A stretch of DNA of 64,000 bases from Pseudomonas laurylsulfatiphila (GCF_002934665.1 NZ_NIRS01000003.1:744001-808000); one strand, 5' to 3'. Counted from the stretch's first letter, positions 45,966-55,922 are shown. Notes: generated by a model not told the origin, from the sequence alone. Program-made: numbers and translations.

Positions 45966-47465
45966 TCAACGCAAAAGGCTCGGGGTTTTCGGCGCCTGGG
46001 TCTGGCTGTCGTTCGGTACGTCGTTGCCGGCACCCAAACCACCGCCCAACGCCGTCACCAATTCGGCATGGGCACTCAAACGCGCCGCCTGGACCTGCTG
46101 CTGCACTTGCTGCTGCTTGAACAGCAGAGTCTGGGCGTTGAGCACGTTGAGGTAGTCGGTCAGGCCACGCTGGTAGGCGATCATCGCGATGTCGTAGGTC
46201 TTCTGCGCGGTGGCCACCGACTCGGCGGCGAAAGCCTGTTGCTTGTCCATGGACTCGCGGCGGATCAACTGGTCGGAGATGTTCTTCAGGGCATTGACCA
46301 GGGTCTGGTTGTACTTGGCCACGGCCATGTCATACCCGGCCGAAGCTTCGCCCAACTCGGCACGCAAACGCCCGCCATCGAAAATCGGCAACGAAATCGC
46401 CGGACCCACGCTGTAGTTGAGCTTCTTGCCGGTCAGGAACTCCAGGGCCCCGCCGCCGGTTGCCATATAGCCGAGGCTGCCGACCAGATCGACGTTGGGA
46501 TAAAACCCGGCATGGGCGACATCGATGCCCCGCGCCTGCGCCGCCACTTGCCAGCGACTGGCGACCACGTCCGGGCGCTGGCCGAGCAATTGCGCCGGCA
46601 GCGACGACGGCAGTTTCAGTGGCGCCCCCAGCGACAGCGTTGGCCGCTGCAGCTGCGCGCCTTCACCCGGCCCCTTGCCGGCGAGGGCGGCGAGCTGGTT
46701 TCGGCTCAAGGCAATTTCTTCGTCGAGGGCATCGAGCTGGCGATGGGTTTCCGGCAGCGGCGTCTCGGCCTGGCTGACTTCGAAATGGGTGCCGATACCG
46801 CCCTTCAAACGCTTCTGCGCCAGCTCGAGGATCTGCTGTTGCTGCTTCAAGGTGGCATCAACGATGTCCCGTTGCGCGTAATGCAGCGAGAGTTCGATGT
46901 AGACACGCACGATGTTGTCCTGCAATTCGAGCTGGGCTTGTCGCGCTTCGGCGACGGTCATGTGCGCCATGTCCACGGCACGCTCGGTGGCATTGCTTTC
47001 ACGGCCCCAGAGGTCGAGGGCATAACTGAAACCCAGCGCCGCGTTGTTGTCCCAGGTGGTGCTGTTGGCTAGCTCGCCGGGGCCATAGAACTGGTCGGTA
47101 GGCCAGTTGTGACGCTTGAGGGTGGCATCGCCATTGATCTGCAGCGACTCGGCCGCTTCGGCCACGCCGGCCATGGATTTGGCCTGACGCACCCGGGCGG
47201 CGGCCATGGCCAGGGTCGGGCTGCCTTGCAGGGCGAGGTCGATCCAGCGATTCAGTTGCGGGTCGCCATAGGCTTGCCACCATTGCGCGGTAGGCCAGTG
47301 CGCATCTTGCGCGGCGCTCTGGATTGCTGCGTCGGTAGCCAGTGAATTGGCCTCCAGCGCCTTGCCCTGCGGGGCAATACCTCCGGTTCCGATGCAGCCG
47401 CTGATTGCCAGGGTTAAAGCCAAAACACTGAGCGGCTGAAGCGCTCTGCTGATGCGACGCGGCAC
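45966..47465 (-). CDS. NodT/OprM-type outer-membrane efflux lipoprotein
   Basis: 499 aa. A lipoprotein signal peptide ends with the lipobox ISGC (Cys24). Two repeats of the outer-membrane efflux domain follow (about 60-250 and 270-470), with the long coiled-coil helices of a periplasmic tunnel (e.g. QQQILELAQKRLKGGIGT). It is the first gene of the operon with the FUSC, DUF1656 and AaeA-like genes, so the four probably form a complete envelope-spanning pump. It could also serve the RND pump at 49.3-53.6 kb, which lacks a channel gene. Confidence 0.9.
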   Translation of the reverse strand: MPRRISRALQPLSVLALTLAISGCIGTGGIAPQGKALEANSLATDAAIQSAAQDAHWPTAQWWQAYGDPQLNRWIDLALQGSPTLAMAAARVRQAKSMAGVAEAAESLQINGDATLKRHNWPTDQFYGPGELANSTTWDNNAALGFSYALDLWGRESNATERAVDMAHMTVAEARQAQLELQDNIVRVYIELSLHYAQRDIVDATLKQQQQILELAQKRLKGGIGTHFEVSQAETPLPETHRQLDALDEEIALSRNQLAALAGKGPGEGAQLQRPTLSLGAPLKLPSSLPAQLLGQRPDVVASRWQVAAQARGIDVAHAGFYPNVDLVGSLGYMATGGGALEFLTGKKLNYSVGPAISLPIFDGGRLRAELGEASAGYDMAVAKYNQTLVNALKNISDQLIRRESMDKQQAFAAESVATAQKTYDIAMIAYQRGLTDYLNVLNAQTLLFKQQQVQQQVQAARLSAHAELVTALGGGLGAGNDVPNDSQTQAPKTPSLLR

Positions 47466-47501
47466 TGCTGCGATTTCCTGAGGTGGAGAGATGTTCTGTG
47501 C

Positions 47502-47584
47502 GTAGGAGCTGCCGAAGGCTGCGATCTTTTGATCTTGCTCTTGAAAACAAACATCAAAAGATCGCAGCCTTCGGCAGCTCCTAC
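47502..47584. repeat. REP-type inverted repeat (GATCGCAGCCTTCGGCAGCTCC type)
   Basis: GTAGGAGCTGCCGAAGGCTG and CAGCCTTCGGCAGCTCCTAC are perfect complements, with inner GATCTTTTGAT/ATCAAAAGATC. It lies in the divergent promoter region of the efflux operon and the LysR gene. Confidence 0.9.
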
Positions 47585-47649
47585 AGAGGTGAGCACAATT
47601 CTATGGGGCGGCCTGAAGGGCGATAAGCTGGGATTCCTGTGAATCTTTG

Positions 47650-47674
47650 TTACCGTTAACGCGATAATCCGTAA
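47650..47674. promoter_or_regulatory. Candidate LysR-regulator binding dyad
   Basis: TTAC-N2-TTA...TAA-N3-GTAA is an imperfect dyad in the 281-bp gap between the divergent efflux operon and the LysR gene, 73 bp before the LysR start. Placement is typical for a LysR-type site; the match itself is weak. Confidence 0.25.
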
Positions 47675-47746
47675 GTCGATCTTTAGTCGCCTGTAAATAA
47701 ACAGAAACTTCGTGTCACAATTTGTCATTCGACGAGAGAGCACCCC

Positions 47747-48715
47747 ATGGACACTTTGCAAAACATGCGCGCCTTCAGTTACGTGGCCGAAGCCGGCAGC
47801 TTCACCGCCGCCGCCGTGCAACTGGACACCACCACGGCCAACGTCTCGCGCGCGGTCTCCAACCTGGAAGCCCACCTGCAAACCCGCCTGCTCAACCGAA
47901 CGACCCGCCGCATCGCCCTGACCGAAGCCGGCAAGCGTTACCTGTTGCGCTGCGAGCAGATCCTGGCCTACGTCGAAGAAGCCGAAGCCGAGGCCAGCGA
48001 CGCCCACGCCCGCCCGGCCGGGCAACTGAAAGTCCACACCATGACCGGCATCGGCCAGCACTTCGTGATCGACGCCATCGCCCGCTACCGCAAGACCCAC
48101 CCGGACGTAACCTTCGACCTGACCATGGCCAACCGCGTGCCGGACCTGCTCGACGAGGGTTACGACGTGTCCATCGTCCTCGCCCGCGAACTGCCGGACT
48201 CGGGTTTCGTCTCCCAGCGCCTGGGCATCACCTACAGCATCGTTTGCGCCTCGCCGGCCTACGTCAAAGCCAACGGCTGCGCACAAAAACCCAGCGACCT
48301 GCTCAACCACGCCTGTCTGCGCCTGGTCAGCCCGGTGATCCCACTGGAAAAATGGGCCTTCGACGGTCCTGACGGCCAGGAAATGGTCACCATCAACAGC
48401 TCACCGTTTCTGGTGAACTCCGCCGACGCGATGAAATCCGCGATCATCAGCGGCATGGGTGTTGGCGTCCTGCCGCTGTACGCCGCCATTGAAGGCCTGC
48501 GCAACGGCACGCTGGTGAGGGTGATGCCCAAATACCGCTCGCAGGAACTGAACCTGTATGCGATCTACCCTTCGCGCCAGTACCTGGATGCGAAGATCAA
48601 GACCTGGGTCGAGTATTTGCGTGGATCGCTGCCGGAATTGCTGGCGGCGCATCAGGCGGAACTGGCGGCGTATGAATTGAGCGGGAGTCTGGGTGGGGTT
48701 CGGGTGGCGAATTGA
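47747..48715 (+). CDS. LysR-family transcriptional regulator
   Basis: 322 aa. The N-terminal winged helix (about 1-60) reads MDTLQNMRAFSYVAEAGSFT with the recognition helix TTTANVSRAVSNLE. The C-terminal effector domain (about 90-300) belongs to the group of short-memory regulators near AaeR/CrgA (DLTMANRVPDLLDEGYDVSI). Divergent from the aromatic-acid efflux operon, which it probably activates in response to the exported acid. A C-terminal tail of about 20 residues is longer than usual. Confidence 0.87.
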   Translation: MDTLQNMRAFSYVAEAGSFTAAAVQLDTTTANVSRAVSNLEAHLQTRLLNRTTRRIALTEAGKRYLLRCEQILAYVEEAEAEASDAHARPAGQLKVHTMTGIGQHFVIDAIARYRKTHPDVTFDLTMANRVPDLLDEGYDVSIVLARELPDSGFVSQRLGITYSIVCASPAYVKANGCAQKPSDLLNHACLRLVSPVIPLEKWAFDGPDGQEMVTINSSPFLVNSADAMKSAIISGMGVGVLPLYAAIEGLRNGTLVRVMPKYRSQELNLYAIYPSRQYLDAKIKTWVEYLRGSLPELLAAHQAELAAYELSGSLGGVRVAN

Positions 48716-48729
48716 GCCAAATCCTTACC

Positions 48730-48811
48730 CTGTAGGACCTGCCACAGGCTGCGATCTTTTGACTTTGATTTTTCAAGATCAAAAGATCGCAGCCTGCGGC
48801 AGCTCCTACAG
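48730..48811. repeat. REP-type inverted repeat (GATCGCAGCCTGCGGCAGCTCC type)
   Basis: CTGTAGGACCTGCCACAGGC... mirrors ...GCCTGCGGCAGCTCCTACAG, with inner GATCTTTTGA/TCAAAAGATC. It follows the LysR stop. Confidence 0.85.
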
Positions 48812-48879
48812 GGGGAGTGCGTTTTAGCCGAAGAGCAGATTCGCCCCCACAGTGGGTCGGCGTACACAGACGCTCTTCA

Positions 48880-49260
48880 CCACTCAACAGGCCGAGCGTT
48901 AGCTCGCCTGCAGCTCTTGATCTTGATCCACCCGCCCCCTCGGAAGGCTGAGTGGAGGTGTTCATCCGGGGGTGGGCGCGCAGCGCCGTTCGGCGAAGCC
49001 GAACACATCGAGAGGAGGTCGAAGCGAAGCCGACCGGAGGCGATGCCCCCGGATGAATACCGGAGCGAAGGAACCCCGAGCCTAAGCGAGGGGCCGTACG
49101 TTCGGGGCGAGCGCTTTTTTTGCTTACTTTTTTTGAGGCGTTTGTTAAAAAAAGTGAGTCGCCGTCAGGGCGAAACCATAGGTGGCCGTTACCGAAGAAA
49201 CGGATATGTACACAGTCAACCAACAACATGGTCGGCCCAGAGGCCGCCAAGCCCCCAAAG
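48880..49260. repeat. Probable ~380-bp dispersed non-coding repeat of fluorescens-group pseudomonads
   Basis: The stretch has many short internal repeats and dyads (GTTCGGCGAAGCCGAAC, GAAGCGAAGCCGACC, CCCCGAGCC...AGCGAGGGG) and an A/T stem CTTACTTTTTTT / AAAAAAAGTGAG at 49123-49158. It fits no gene despite small open frames. I recall similar blocks in other genomes of the group, but only one copy is in this window. Confidence 0.5.
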
Positions 49261-49361
49261 CTGACAGCGCCGTCAGTTACCCGTCACCCTCCTGACCGCC
49301 AAACAGGTTTATAAAGGAAACTACCCTTCGACCAAAAACCCAGCCCCGGCGCCCCACTCGC

Positions 49362-50522
49362 ATGCGAATCCAGAAAAACCCCGCCCTGCTCGTCGCCCTT
49401 CTGATCGTCCTGGCAGCGCTGGGCCTGTGGTACGCCACCCAACCGGTCAAGACCAAACTCGCCACCCCCACTGCCATCCCAGTGCGCGTGGTCGCCGTCG
49501 CCGAAAAAGACGTGCCACGCTACGTCAGCGGCATCGGTTCGGTGCTGTCCCTGCACAGCGTCGTGGTCCGCCCGCAAATCGACGGCATCCTCACCAAAAT
49601 CATGGTCAAGGAAGGCCAACTGGTGAAAAAAGACGACCTGCTGGCCACCATCGACGACCGCTCGATCCGCGCCAGCCTCGACCAGGCCCGGGCACAGCTG
49701 GGCGAAAGCCAGGCGCAACTGCAAGTGGCGCTGGTCAACCTTAAACGCTACAAACTGCTGAGCGTTGACGACGGTGTTTCCAAGCAGACCTACGACCAGC
49801 AACAGGCGCTGGTGAACCAACTCAAAGCCACCGTCCAAGGCAATCAGGCTTCAATCGACGCAGCTCAGGTACAACTTTCCTACACACAGATTCGCTCCCC
49901 AGTGACAGGCCGCGTCGGCATTCGCACCGTGGATGAAGGCAACTTCCTGCGCATGACCGACACCCAGGGCCTGTTCACCGTGACCCAGATCGAGCCGATC
50001 GCCGTGGAGTTCTCCCTGCCGCAGCAAATGCTGCCGACCTTGCAGGGCCTGATCAACGATCCACAGCACGCCCGGGTCAAGGCCTACATCGGAGCTGACA
50101 CCGACGGCGAAACCGGCAACCTGCTCGGCGAAGGTCACCTGACCCTGATCGACAACCAGATCAATGCCAACACTGGCACCATCCGCGCCAAGGCCGAGTT
50201 CGACAATCCGGGGCAGAAGCTGTGGCCGGGTCTGCTGGTAACGGTAAAGATTCAGACAGCCCTGGATAAAGATGCGCTGGTAGTGCCGCCGACGGTCGTA
50301 CAACGCGGCCTCGATCAGCACTTCGTGTACCGGGTCAATGGTGACAAGGTCGAAGCCGTCCAGGTGCAAATGGTCTATCAAGGCAGCGGCCAGGACATCA
50401 TCAAGGGCGTGAAACCGGGTGATGTACTGGTCAGCGATGGTCAGTCGCGGCTCAAACCGGGGTCGACGGTGCAGGTGATGACCGAGCCGCCGCAAGTGGT
50501 GCAATCGGAGACAGCACAATGA
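49362..50522 (+). CDS. RND efflux periplasmic adaptor (MdtA/MuxA-like)
   Basis: 386 aa membrane-fusion protein. An N-terminal span (about 8-25, not a clear lipobox) anchors it. Lipoyl halves are VVVRPQIDGILTKIMVKEGQ and IRSPVTGRVGIRTVDEGN around a hairpin (about 95-160), followed by beta-barrel and membrane-proximal domains. It links the RND permease to an outer-membrane channel. It overlaps the permease start as ATGA. Confidence 0.88.
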   Translation: MRIQKNPALLVALLIVLAALGLWYATQPVKTKLATPTAIPVRVVAVAEKDVPRYVSGIGSVLSLHSVVVRPQIDGILTKIMVKEGQLVKKDDLLATIDDRSIRASLDQARAQLGESQAQLQVALVNLKRYKLLSVDDGVSKQTYDQQQALVNQLKATVQGNQASIDAAQVQLSYTQIRSPVTGRVGIRTVDEGNFLRMTDTQGLFTVTQIEPIAVEFSLPQQMLPTLQGLINDPQHARVKAYIGADTDGETGNLLGEGHLTLIDNQINANTGTIRAKAEFDNPGQKLWPGLLVTVKIQTALDKDALVVPPTVVQRGLDQHFVYRVNGDKVEAVQVQMVYQGSGQDIIKGVKPGDVLVSDGQSRLKPGSTVQVMTEPPQVVQSETAQ

Positions 50523-53500
50523 AGGGCCATGGTTCGGTATCCGCCTGGTGCATCGACCACCCGGTGGCCACGATCCTGCTGACGTTCGCCCTGGTGCTGC
50601 TGGGCGTCATCGCGTTTCCGCGCCTGCCGGTAGCGCCGTTGCCGGAGGCAGAATTCCCGACCATCCAGGTAGCCGCGCAATTGCCCGGCGCCAGCCCGGA
50701 AACCATGGCGTCCTCGGTGGCCACGCCCCTTGAGGTGCAATTCAGTGCCATTCCCGGCGTGACCCAGATGACCTCGAGCAGTGCACTGGGCTCGACCAAC
50801 CTGACCCTGCAATTCACCCTCGACAAGAGTATCGACACCGCCGCCCAGGAAGTGCAGGCGGCGATCAATACGGCCGCGGGCAAGCTGCCCAAGGACATGC
50901 CGAACCTGCCGACCTGGCGCAAGGTCAACCCGGCCGACAGCCCGGTGCTGATCCTCAGCGTCAACTCCTCGCTGATGCCCGGCCCGGAGCTCAGCGACCT
51001 GACGGAAACCCTGTTGTCCCGTCAGCTGAGTCAGGTCGACGGTGTAGGCCAGGTCGCCATTACCGGTCAGCAGCGTCCGGCGATCCGCGTCCAGGTTTCG
51101 GCAGACAAACTCGCGGCCATCGGCCTGACCCTCGCCGACATCCGCCTGGCGATCCAGCAGACCAGCCTCAACCTGGCCAAGGGGGCGCTGTACGGGGAGT
51201 CGAACATCTCGACCCTGTCCACCAACGACCAGTTGTTCCACCCGGAGGACTACAGCCAGCTGATTGTTTCCTACAAGGACGGCGCACCGGTTCATCTGCG
51301 CGATGTCGCCAAAGTCGTCAACGGTTCGGAAGATGCCTACGTCCAGGCTTGGGCGGGCTCGCAACCAGGGGTGAACCTGGTGATCTTCCGCCAGCCGGGC
51401 GCCAACATCGTCGAAACCGTGGACCGCATCCAGGCCGCCTTGCCGGCGCTGGAAGCGATGCTCCCCGCCTCGGTGCAGGTCAAGGTGCTGATCGACCGGA
51501 CCCAGACCATTCGCGCGTCCCTGCATGAAGTCGAAATCACCCTGCTGATCGCGATCATGCTGGTGGTGGCGGTGATGGCGCTGTTCCTGCGCCAGTTGTC
51601 GGCGACCCTGATTGTGTCGGCGGTACTGGGGGTTTCGCTGGTCGCCAGTTTTGCGCTGATGTACGTCATGGGCTTCAGCCTGAACAACCTGACGCTGGTG
51701 GCGATCGTGGTGGCCGTGGGCTTTGTGGTCGACGATGCGATCGTGGTGGTGGAAAACATTCACCGGCACCTGGAGGCCGGCGACGGCATGCGCGAAGCGG
51801 CGATCAAGGGCGCTGGCGAGATTGGTTTCACCGTGGTGTCGATCAGCTTTTCGCTGGTGGCGGCGTTCATTCCGTTGCTGTTCATGGGGGGCGTGGTCGG
51901 GCGACTGTTCAAGGAGTTCGCCCTGACCGCCACCTCGACCATCATGATTTCGGTGGTGGTGTCGCTGACCCTGGCGCCAACCCTGGCCGCGCTGTTCATG
52001 CGCGCGCCGTTGCATCATGCCCACGACAAACCGGGCTTTGGTGAGCGTCTGTTGGCCTGGTACGAAAAAGGCCTGCGCCGCGCCCTCGCCCATCAGAAAA
52101 CGATGATCTGCGTGTTCGCTTTGTCGCTGGGTCTGGCCGTCGCCGGATACATCTTCATTCCTAAAGGCTTCTTCCCGATCCAGGACACCGGCTTCGTCCT
52201 CGGCACCACCGAAGCCGCTGCTGACATTTCCTACGGCGACATGGTGAAAAAACACCTCGCCATGGCGGAAATCATCGCCGCCGACCCTGCCGTGGAAACG
52301 TTCTCGCACTCGGTCGGTGTCTCCGGCAGCAACCAGACCATCGCCAACGGCCGCTTCTGGATCACCCTGAAAAAACGCAGCGACCGCGATGTCTCGGCCA
52401 GTCAGTTCATCGACCGGATTCGTCCGCAACTGATGAAAGTACCGGGCATCGTCCTGTACCTGCGCGCCGGCCAGGACATCAACCTCAGTTCAGGCCCGAG
52501 CCGCGCCCAGTATCAATATGTGCTCAAGAGCAACGATGGTCCGACCCTGAGCACCTGGACCCAGCGCCTGACGGAAAAACTGCGCGCCACCCCGGCCTTC
52601 CGCGATATTTCCAACGATTTGCAACTGGGCGGCAGCATCACCCACATCAGCATCGACCGCAGCGCCGCGGCGCGTTTCGGCCTGACCGCCAGCGACGTCG
52701 ACGAAGCCCTGTACGATGCCTTCGGCCAGCGCCAGATCAATGAATTCCAGACCCAGGTCAACCAGTACAACGTGATCCTGGAGCTGGACACCCAGCAACG
52801 CGGCAAAGCCGAAAGCCTCAACTATTTCTACCTGCGCTCGCCCCTGAGCGGGGAAATGGTACCGCTGTCGGCCCTGGCCAGGTTCGATGCGCCAACCATC
52901 GGCCCACTGTCCATTGCCCATGACGGCATGTTCCCGGCCGCCAACCTGTCGTTCAACCTGGCGCCCGGCGTGGCGTTGGGCGATGCGGTGATCATGCTCG
53001 ACCAGGCCAAGGCCGACATCGGCATGCCAACCACCATCAGCGGTAATTTCCAGGGCGCGGCCCAGGCGTTCCAGAGTTCGCTGGCCAGCCAGCCGTGGTT
53101 GATCCTGGCGGCGCTGGTGGCGGTGTACATCATTCTCGGCGTGCTCTACGAGAGCTTCGTGCATCCACTGACTATCATTTCGACCTTGCCTTCGGCGGGC
53201 CTCGGCGCAGTGATCATGCTGTGGATCTGCGGCCAGGACTTTTCGATCATGGCCTTGATCGGCCTGGTGCTGTTGATCGGTATCGTCAAGAAAAACGGCA
53301 TCCTGATGATCGACTTCGCCCTCGAAGCGCAGCGCAATGGCGGACTGTCACCTGAAGAAGCGATCTTCAAGGCCTGCATCACGCGGTTCCGGCCGATCAT
53401 CATGACCACCCTCGCCGCCCTGCTTGGCGCGCTGCCGCTGATGCTCGGCTACGGCACCGGCGCCGAGTTGCGCCAACCCCTGGGGATCGCGGTAGTCGGC

Positions 53501-53632
53501 GGCCTGCTGGTGAGCCAGGCGCTGACGCTGTTCACCACGCCGGTCATATACTTGTGGCTGGAGCGGTTATTTCATAGGCACACTCTCTCACCAGCACCTC
53601 CGCCAGTACCGGCGCTGGCGACCACAGACTGA
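50519..53632 (+). CDS. RND-family drug efflux permease (HAE1, MdtB/MdtC/MuxC-like)
   Basis: 1037 aa, full length for the family. Proton-driven inner-membrane pump with 12 spans and two large periplasmic loops. The first span follows a short N-terminal tail (CIDHPVATILLTFALVLLG). The proton-relay Asp-Asp lies in VGFVVDDAIVVVENI near residue 405, placing it in the drug (HAE) rather than heavy-metal branch. It contrasts with the metal-type two-component system just downstream. No outer-membrane partner is encoded next to it. Substrate not predictable. Confidence 0.9.
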   Translation: MKGHGSVSAWCIDHPVATILLTFALVLLGVIAFPRLPVAPLPEAEFPTIQVAAQLPGASPETMASSVATPLEVQFSAIPGVTQMTSSSALGSTNLTLQFTLDKSIDTAAQEVQAAINTAAGKLPKDMPNLPTWRKVNPADSPVLILSVNSSLMPGPELSDLTETLLSRQLSQVDGVGQVAITGQQRPAIRVQVSADKLAAIGLTLADIRLAIQQTSLNLAKGALYGESNISTLSTNDQLFHPEDYSQLIVSYKDGAPVHLRDVAKVVNGSEDAYVQAWAGSQPGVNLVIFRQPGANIVETVDRIQAALPALEAMLPASVQVKVLIDRTQTIRASLHEVEITLLIAIMLVVAVMALFLRQLSATLIVSAVLGVSLVASFALMYVMGFSLNNLTLVAIVVAVGFVVDDAIVVVENIHRHLEAGDGMREAAIKGAGEIGFTVVSISFSLVAAFIPLLFMGGVVGRLFKEFALTATSTIMISVVVSLTLAPTLAALFMRAPLHHAHDKPGFGERLLAWYEKGLRRALAHQKTMICVFALSLGLAVAGYIFIPKGFFPIQDTGFVLGTTEAAADISYGDMVKKHLAMAEIIAADPAVETFSHSVGVSGSNQTIANGRFWITLKKRSDRDVSASQFIDRIRPQLMKVPGIVLYLRAGQDINLSSGPSRAQYQYVLKSNDGPTLSTWTQRLTEKLRATPAFRDISNDLQLGGSITHISIDRSAAARFGLTASDVDEALYDAFGQRQINEFQTQVNQYNVILELDTQQRGKAESLNYFYLRSPLSGEMVPLSALARFDAPTIGPLSIAHDGMFPAANLSFNLAPGVALGDAVIMLDQAKADIGMPTTISGNFQGAAQAFQSSLASQPWLILAALVAVYIILGVLYESFVHPLTIISTLPSAGLGAVIMLWICGQDFSIMALIGLVLLIGIVKKNGILMIDFALEAQRNGGLSPEEAIFKACITRFRPIIMTTLAALLGALPLMLGYGTGAELRQPLGIAVVGGLLVSQALTLFTTPVIYLWLERLFHRHTLSPAPPPVPALATTD

Positions 53633-53641
53633 GGCGGGGTC

Positions 53642-54319
53642 ATGCGCGTCCTGATTATCGAAGACGAAGAAAAAACCGCGGACTATCTGCACCGCGGCCT
53701 GACGGAACAGGGTTACACTGTGGACCTGGCGCGGGATGGGGTCGAAGGCCTGCATCTGGCGCTGGAGAGCGACTACGCGGTGATCGTCCTCGACGTGATG
53801 TTGCCGGGCCTCGACGGCTTCGGCGTGTTGCGCGCCTTGCGTGCGCGCAAGCAAACCCCGGTGATCATGCTCACCGCCCGCGAACGTGTGGAAGATCGCA
53901 TCAGGGGCCTGCGTGACGGCGCCGATGATTACCTGGGCAAACCGTTTTCCTTCCTTGAGCTGGTGGCACGCCTGCAAGCGCTGACCCGGCGCAGCGGCGG
54001 TCATGAACCGGTGCAAGTGAGCATCGCCGACCTGTGGATAGATTTGATCAGCCGCAAGGCGACCCGGGGTGGCGCACGGCTGGACCTGACCGCCAAGGAG
54101 TTCTCGCTGCTCAGCGTATTGGCGCGCCGCCAAGGTGAAATCCTCTCGAAAACCGCCATTGCCGAGATGGTCTGGGACATCAATTTCGACAGCGACGCCA
54201 ACGTCGTCGAAGTCGCGATCAAACGCCTGCGGGCCAAGCTCGACGGACCCTTCGAAGAGAAACTGCTGCACACCATTCGTGGCATGGGTTATGTGCTGGA
54301 GAGCCGTGGTGTCCAGTAA
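53642..54319 (+). CDS. OmpR-family response regulator (CopR/CusR-like)
   Basis: 225 aa. Receiver domain with acidic pocket EDEE, phospho-acceptor Asp51 (VLDVMLPG), Thr and Lys (MLTARE, LGKPFS). The C-terminal winged helix ends HTIRGMGYVLE. The sequence is of the heavy-metal regulator type (CopR, CusR, IrlR). It starts 9 bp after the RND permease gene, so it is in the same operon and may control the pump; pump-linked regulators of this type often autoregulate. Confidence 0.9.
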   Translation: MRVLIIEDEEKTADYLHRGLTEQGYTVDLARDGVEGLHLALESDYAVIVLDVMLPGLDGFGVLRALRARKQTPVIMLTARERVEDRIRGLRDGADDYLGKPFSFLELVARLQALTRRSGGHEPVQVSIADLWIDLISRKATRGGARLDLTAKEFSLLSVLARRQGEILSKTAIAEMVWDINFDSDANVVEVAIKRLRAKLDGPFEEKLLHTIRGMGYVLESRGVQ

Positions 54320-55673
54320 CAGCATTGCCTTGCGCCTGAGCGGGATGTTCACACTGGTGGCGCTGCTGGTGTTCCTGTTGATCGGCTGGGCCTTGTACCA
54401 GCAGGTCGACAAAGGCCTGGGCCTGTTGCCCGAAGCCGAGCTGGATGCGCGCTACAGCGTGCTCGAATCCACGGTCGGCCGTTACGGCACGCCTGAGCAT
54501 TGGGTGAAGATCAACAACAAGCTCAATCTGCTGAGCGAAGAAGACAAGCGCATCAGCTTCTGGATCATCAGCGGCGATCCGCATTACGAATACGGCAACC
54601 TGTCCCCGCAGATCCGCACCTTTGCCCAAGGGCCACTGGGCATGCGCGACATGCAACTGCCGGACCACCCCTATCCGCTGAAAGTGCTGGTCAGCGAATT
54701 CCCGGCCAAGGACCAGCGCCCACCGCTGCGCTTCATGATCGCCATCGACACCGAGACGTTTTTCCAGACCCAGCATCAACTGTTGATTGCGCTGATCAGC
54801 CTGGCGATTGTCGGTGTGTTGCTGGCTTCGGCACTGGGTTATTGGGTGGCGCGGATCGGCCTCAAGCCGCTGATCAAACTGTCCCAGGAAGCCCGGCGCC
54901 TGGCTCCGCCGTTGCGCTCGGGGCGCTTGCGATTGTCACCGTTGCCGCCGGAACTCGATCAGTTCGTCAGCTCGTTCAACTCGACCCTGGAACGGGTCGA
55001 GCAGGCTTACTCACGCCTTGAATCCTTCAATGCCGACGTCGCCCACGAACTGCGCTCGCCACTGACCAACCTGATCGGCCAGACCCAGGTCGCCTTGACC
55101 CGCGGACGCTCCGCCGAGCATTACTTCGAAGTGCTGCAATCGAATCTCGAAGAGCTTGAGCGGCTGCGTTCGATCATCAACGACATGCTGTTCCTGGCCA
55201 GTGCCGATCAGGGCAGCAAGGCAACCAGATTGACGTCCACGTCGCTGGCCGATGAGGTGGCCACGACCCTGGAATACCTGGACTTCATTCTTGAGGACGC
55301 TCAGGTCCAGGTAGAGGTCAGTGGTGACGCGCAAGTGAGCATCGAGATCGCCCATCTGCGCCGGGCGTTGATCAATCTGCTGAACAACGCGGTGCAGCAC
55401 ACCGCGCCCGGTCAGGTGATTGAAGTGCACATTGAAGCCGCAGAACATCAGGTCAGCATCGGCGTCGCCAACCCCGGCTCACCGATTGCCCGCGAACATC
55501 TGCCACGGCTGTTCGAGCGTTTCTACCGGGTCGATGCATCGCGCAGCAACAGCGGCCACAACCATGGCCTTGGGCTGGCCATCGTCAAGGCGATTGCGTT
55601 GATGCATGGCGGCGATGTGTTCGTGCGCAGTGACCATGGGATGAATACGTTCGGGATTCATCTTCCTGTCTGA
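54309..55673 (+). CDS. Heavy-metal-type sensor histidine kinase (CusS/CopS-like)
   Basis: 454 aa from a GTG at 54309 (GGAGAG at 5-bp spacing), overlapping the regulator by 11 bp. A longer frame starting upstream is not coding. Two transmembrane spans (about 10-30 and 157-179) flank a periplasmic domain of about 125 residues. A HAMP segment, the phospho-acceptor His246 (HELRSPL), the N-box (LINLLNNAVQHT) and a G-box (HGLGLAIVKAIALMHGG) follow. The periplasmic domain has few His and no obvious Cys, so its ligand need not be copper. Confidence 0.9.
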   Translation: MSSNSIALRLSGMFTLVALLVFLLIGWALYQQVDKGLGLLPEAELDARYSVLESTVGRYGTPEHWVKINNKLNLLSEEDKRISFWIISGDPHYEYGNLSPQIRTFAQGPLGMRDMQLPDHPYPLKVLVSEFPAKDQRPPLRFMIAIDTETFFQTQHQLLIALISLAIVGVLLASALGYWVARIGLKPLIKLSQEARRLAPPLRSGRLRLSPLPPELDQFVSSFNSTLERVEQAYSRLESFNADVAHELRSPLTNLIGQTQVALTRGRSAEHYFEVLQSNLEELERLRSIINDMLFLASADQGSKATRLTSTSLADEVATTLEYLDFILEDAQVQVEVSGDAQVSIEIAHLRRALINLLNNAVQHTAPGQVIEVHIEAAEHQVSIGVANPGSPIAREHLPRLFERFYRVDASRSNSGHNHGLGLAIVKAIALMHGGDVFVRSDHGMNTFGIHLPV

Positions 55674-55686
55674 CCCCCTCTTCCTT

Positions 55687-55773
55687 TGTGGGAGCGAGCT
55701 TGCTCGCGATGCAAGCGACTCGGTGCAACTTCTGAACCGAGGTGATGCTATCGCGAGCAAGCTCGCTCCCACA
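55687..55773. repeat. REP-type inverted repeat (GTGGGAGCGAGC type)
   Basis: TGTGGGAGCGAGCTTGCTCG and CGAGCAAGCTCGCTCCCACA are perfect complements. It follows the histidine kinase gene. Confidence 0.87.
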
Positions 55774-55922
55774 TTGGTTCCGGGTTGAACACAAGTGCGC
55801 GACCAACCAACTGTTGCCATAACAGCAACAGTCCTTTCATGAATCCGCTCTTTTTCCCCTCGCTCAAGATCCTTATCTTTGCCCGCACCAAACAGCACTT
55901 GCCAAGCAAGAAGGTTTTAAAG

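Noticed and set aside
48917..49264. A 115-codon plus-strand frame in the dispersed repeat
   Set aside because: It translates internal repeats (low complexity, many Arg/Pro/Gly) and lacks a plausible start site.
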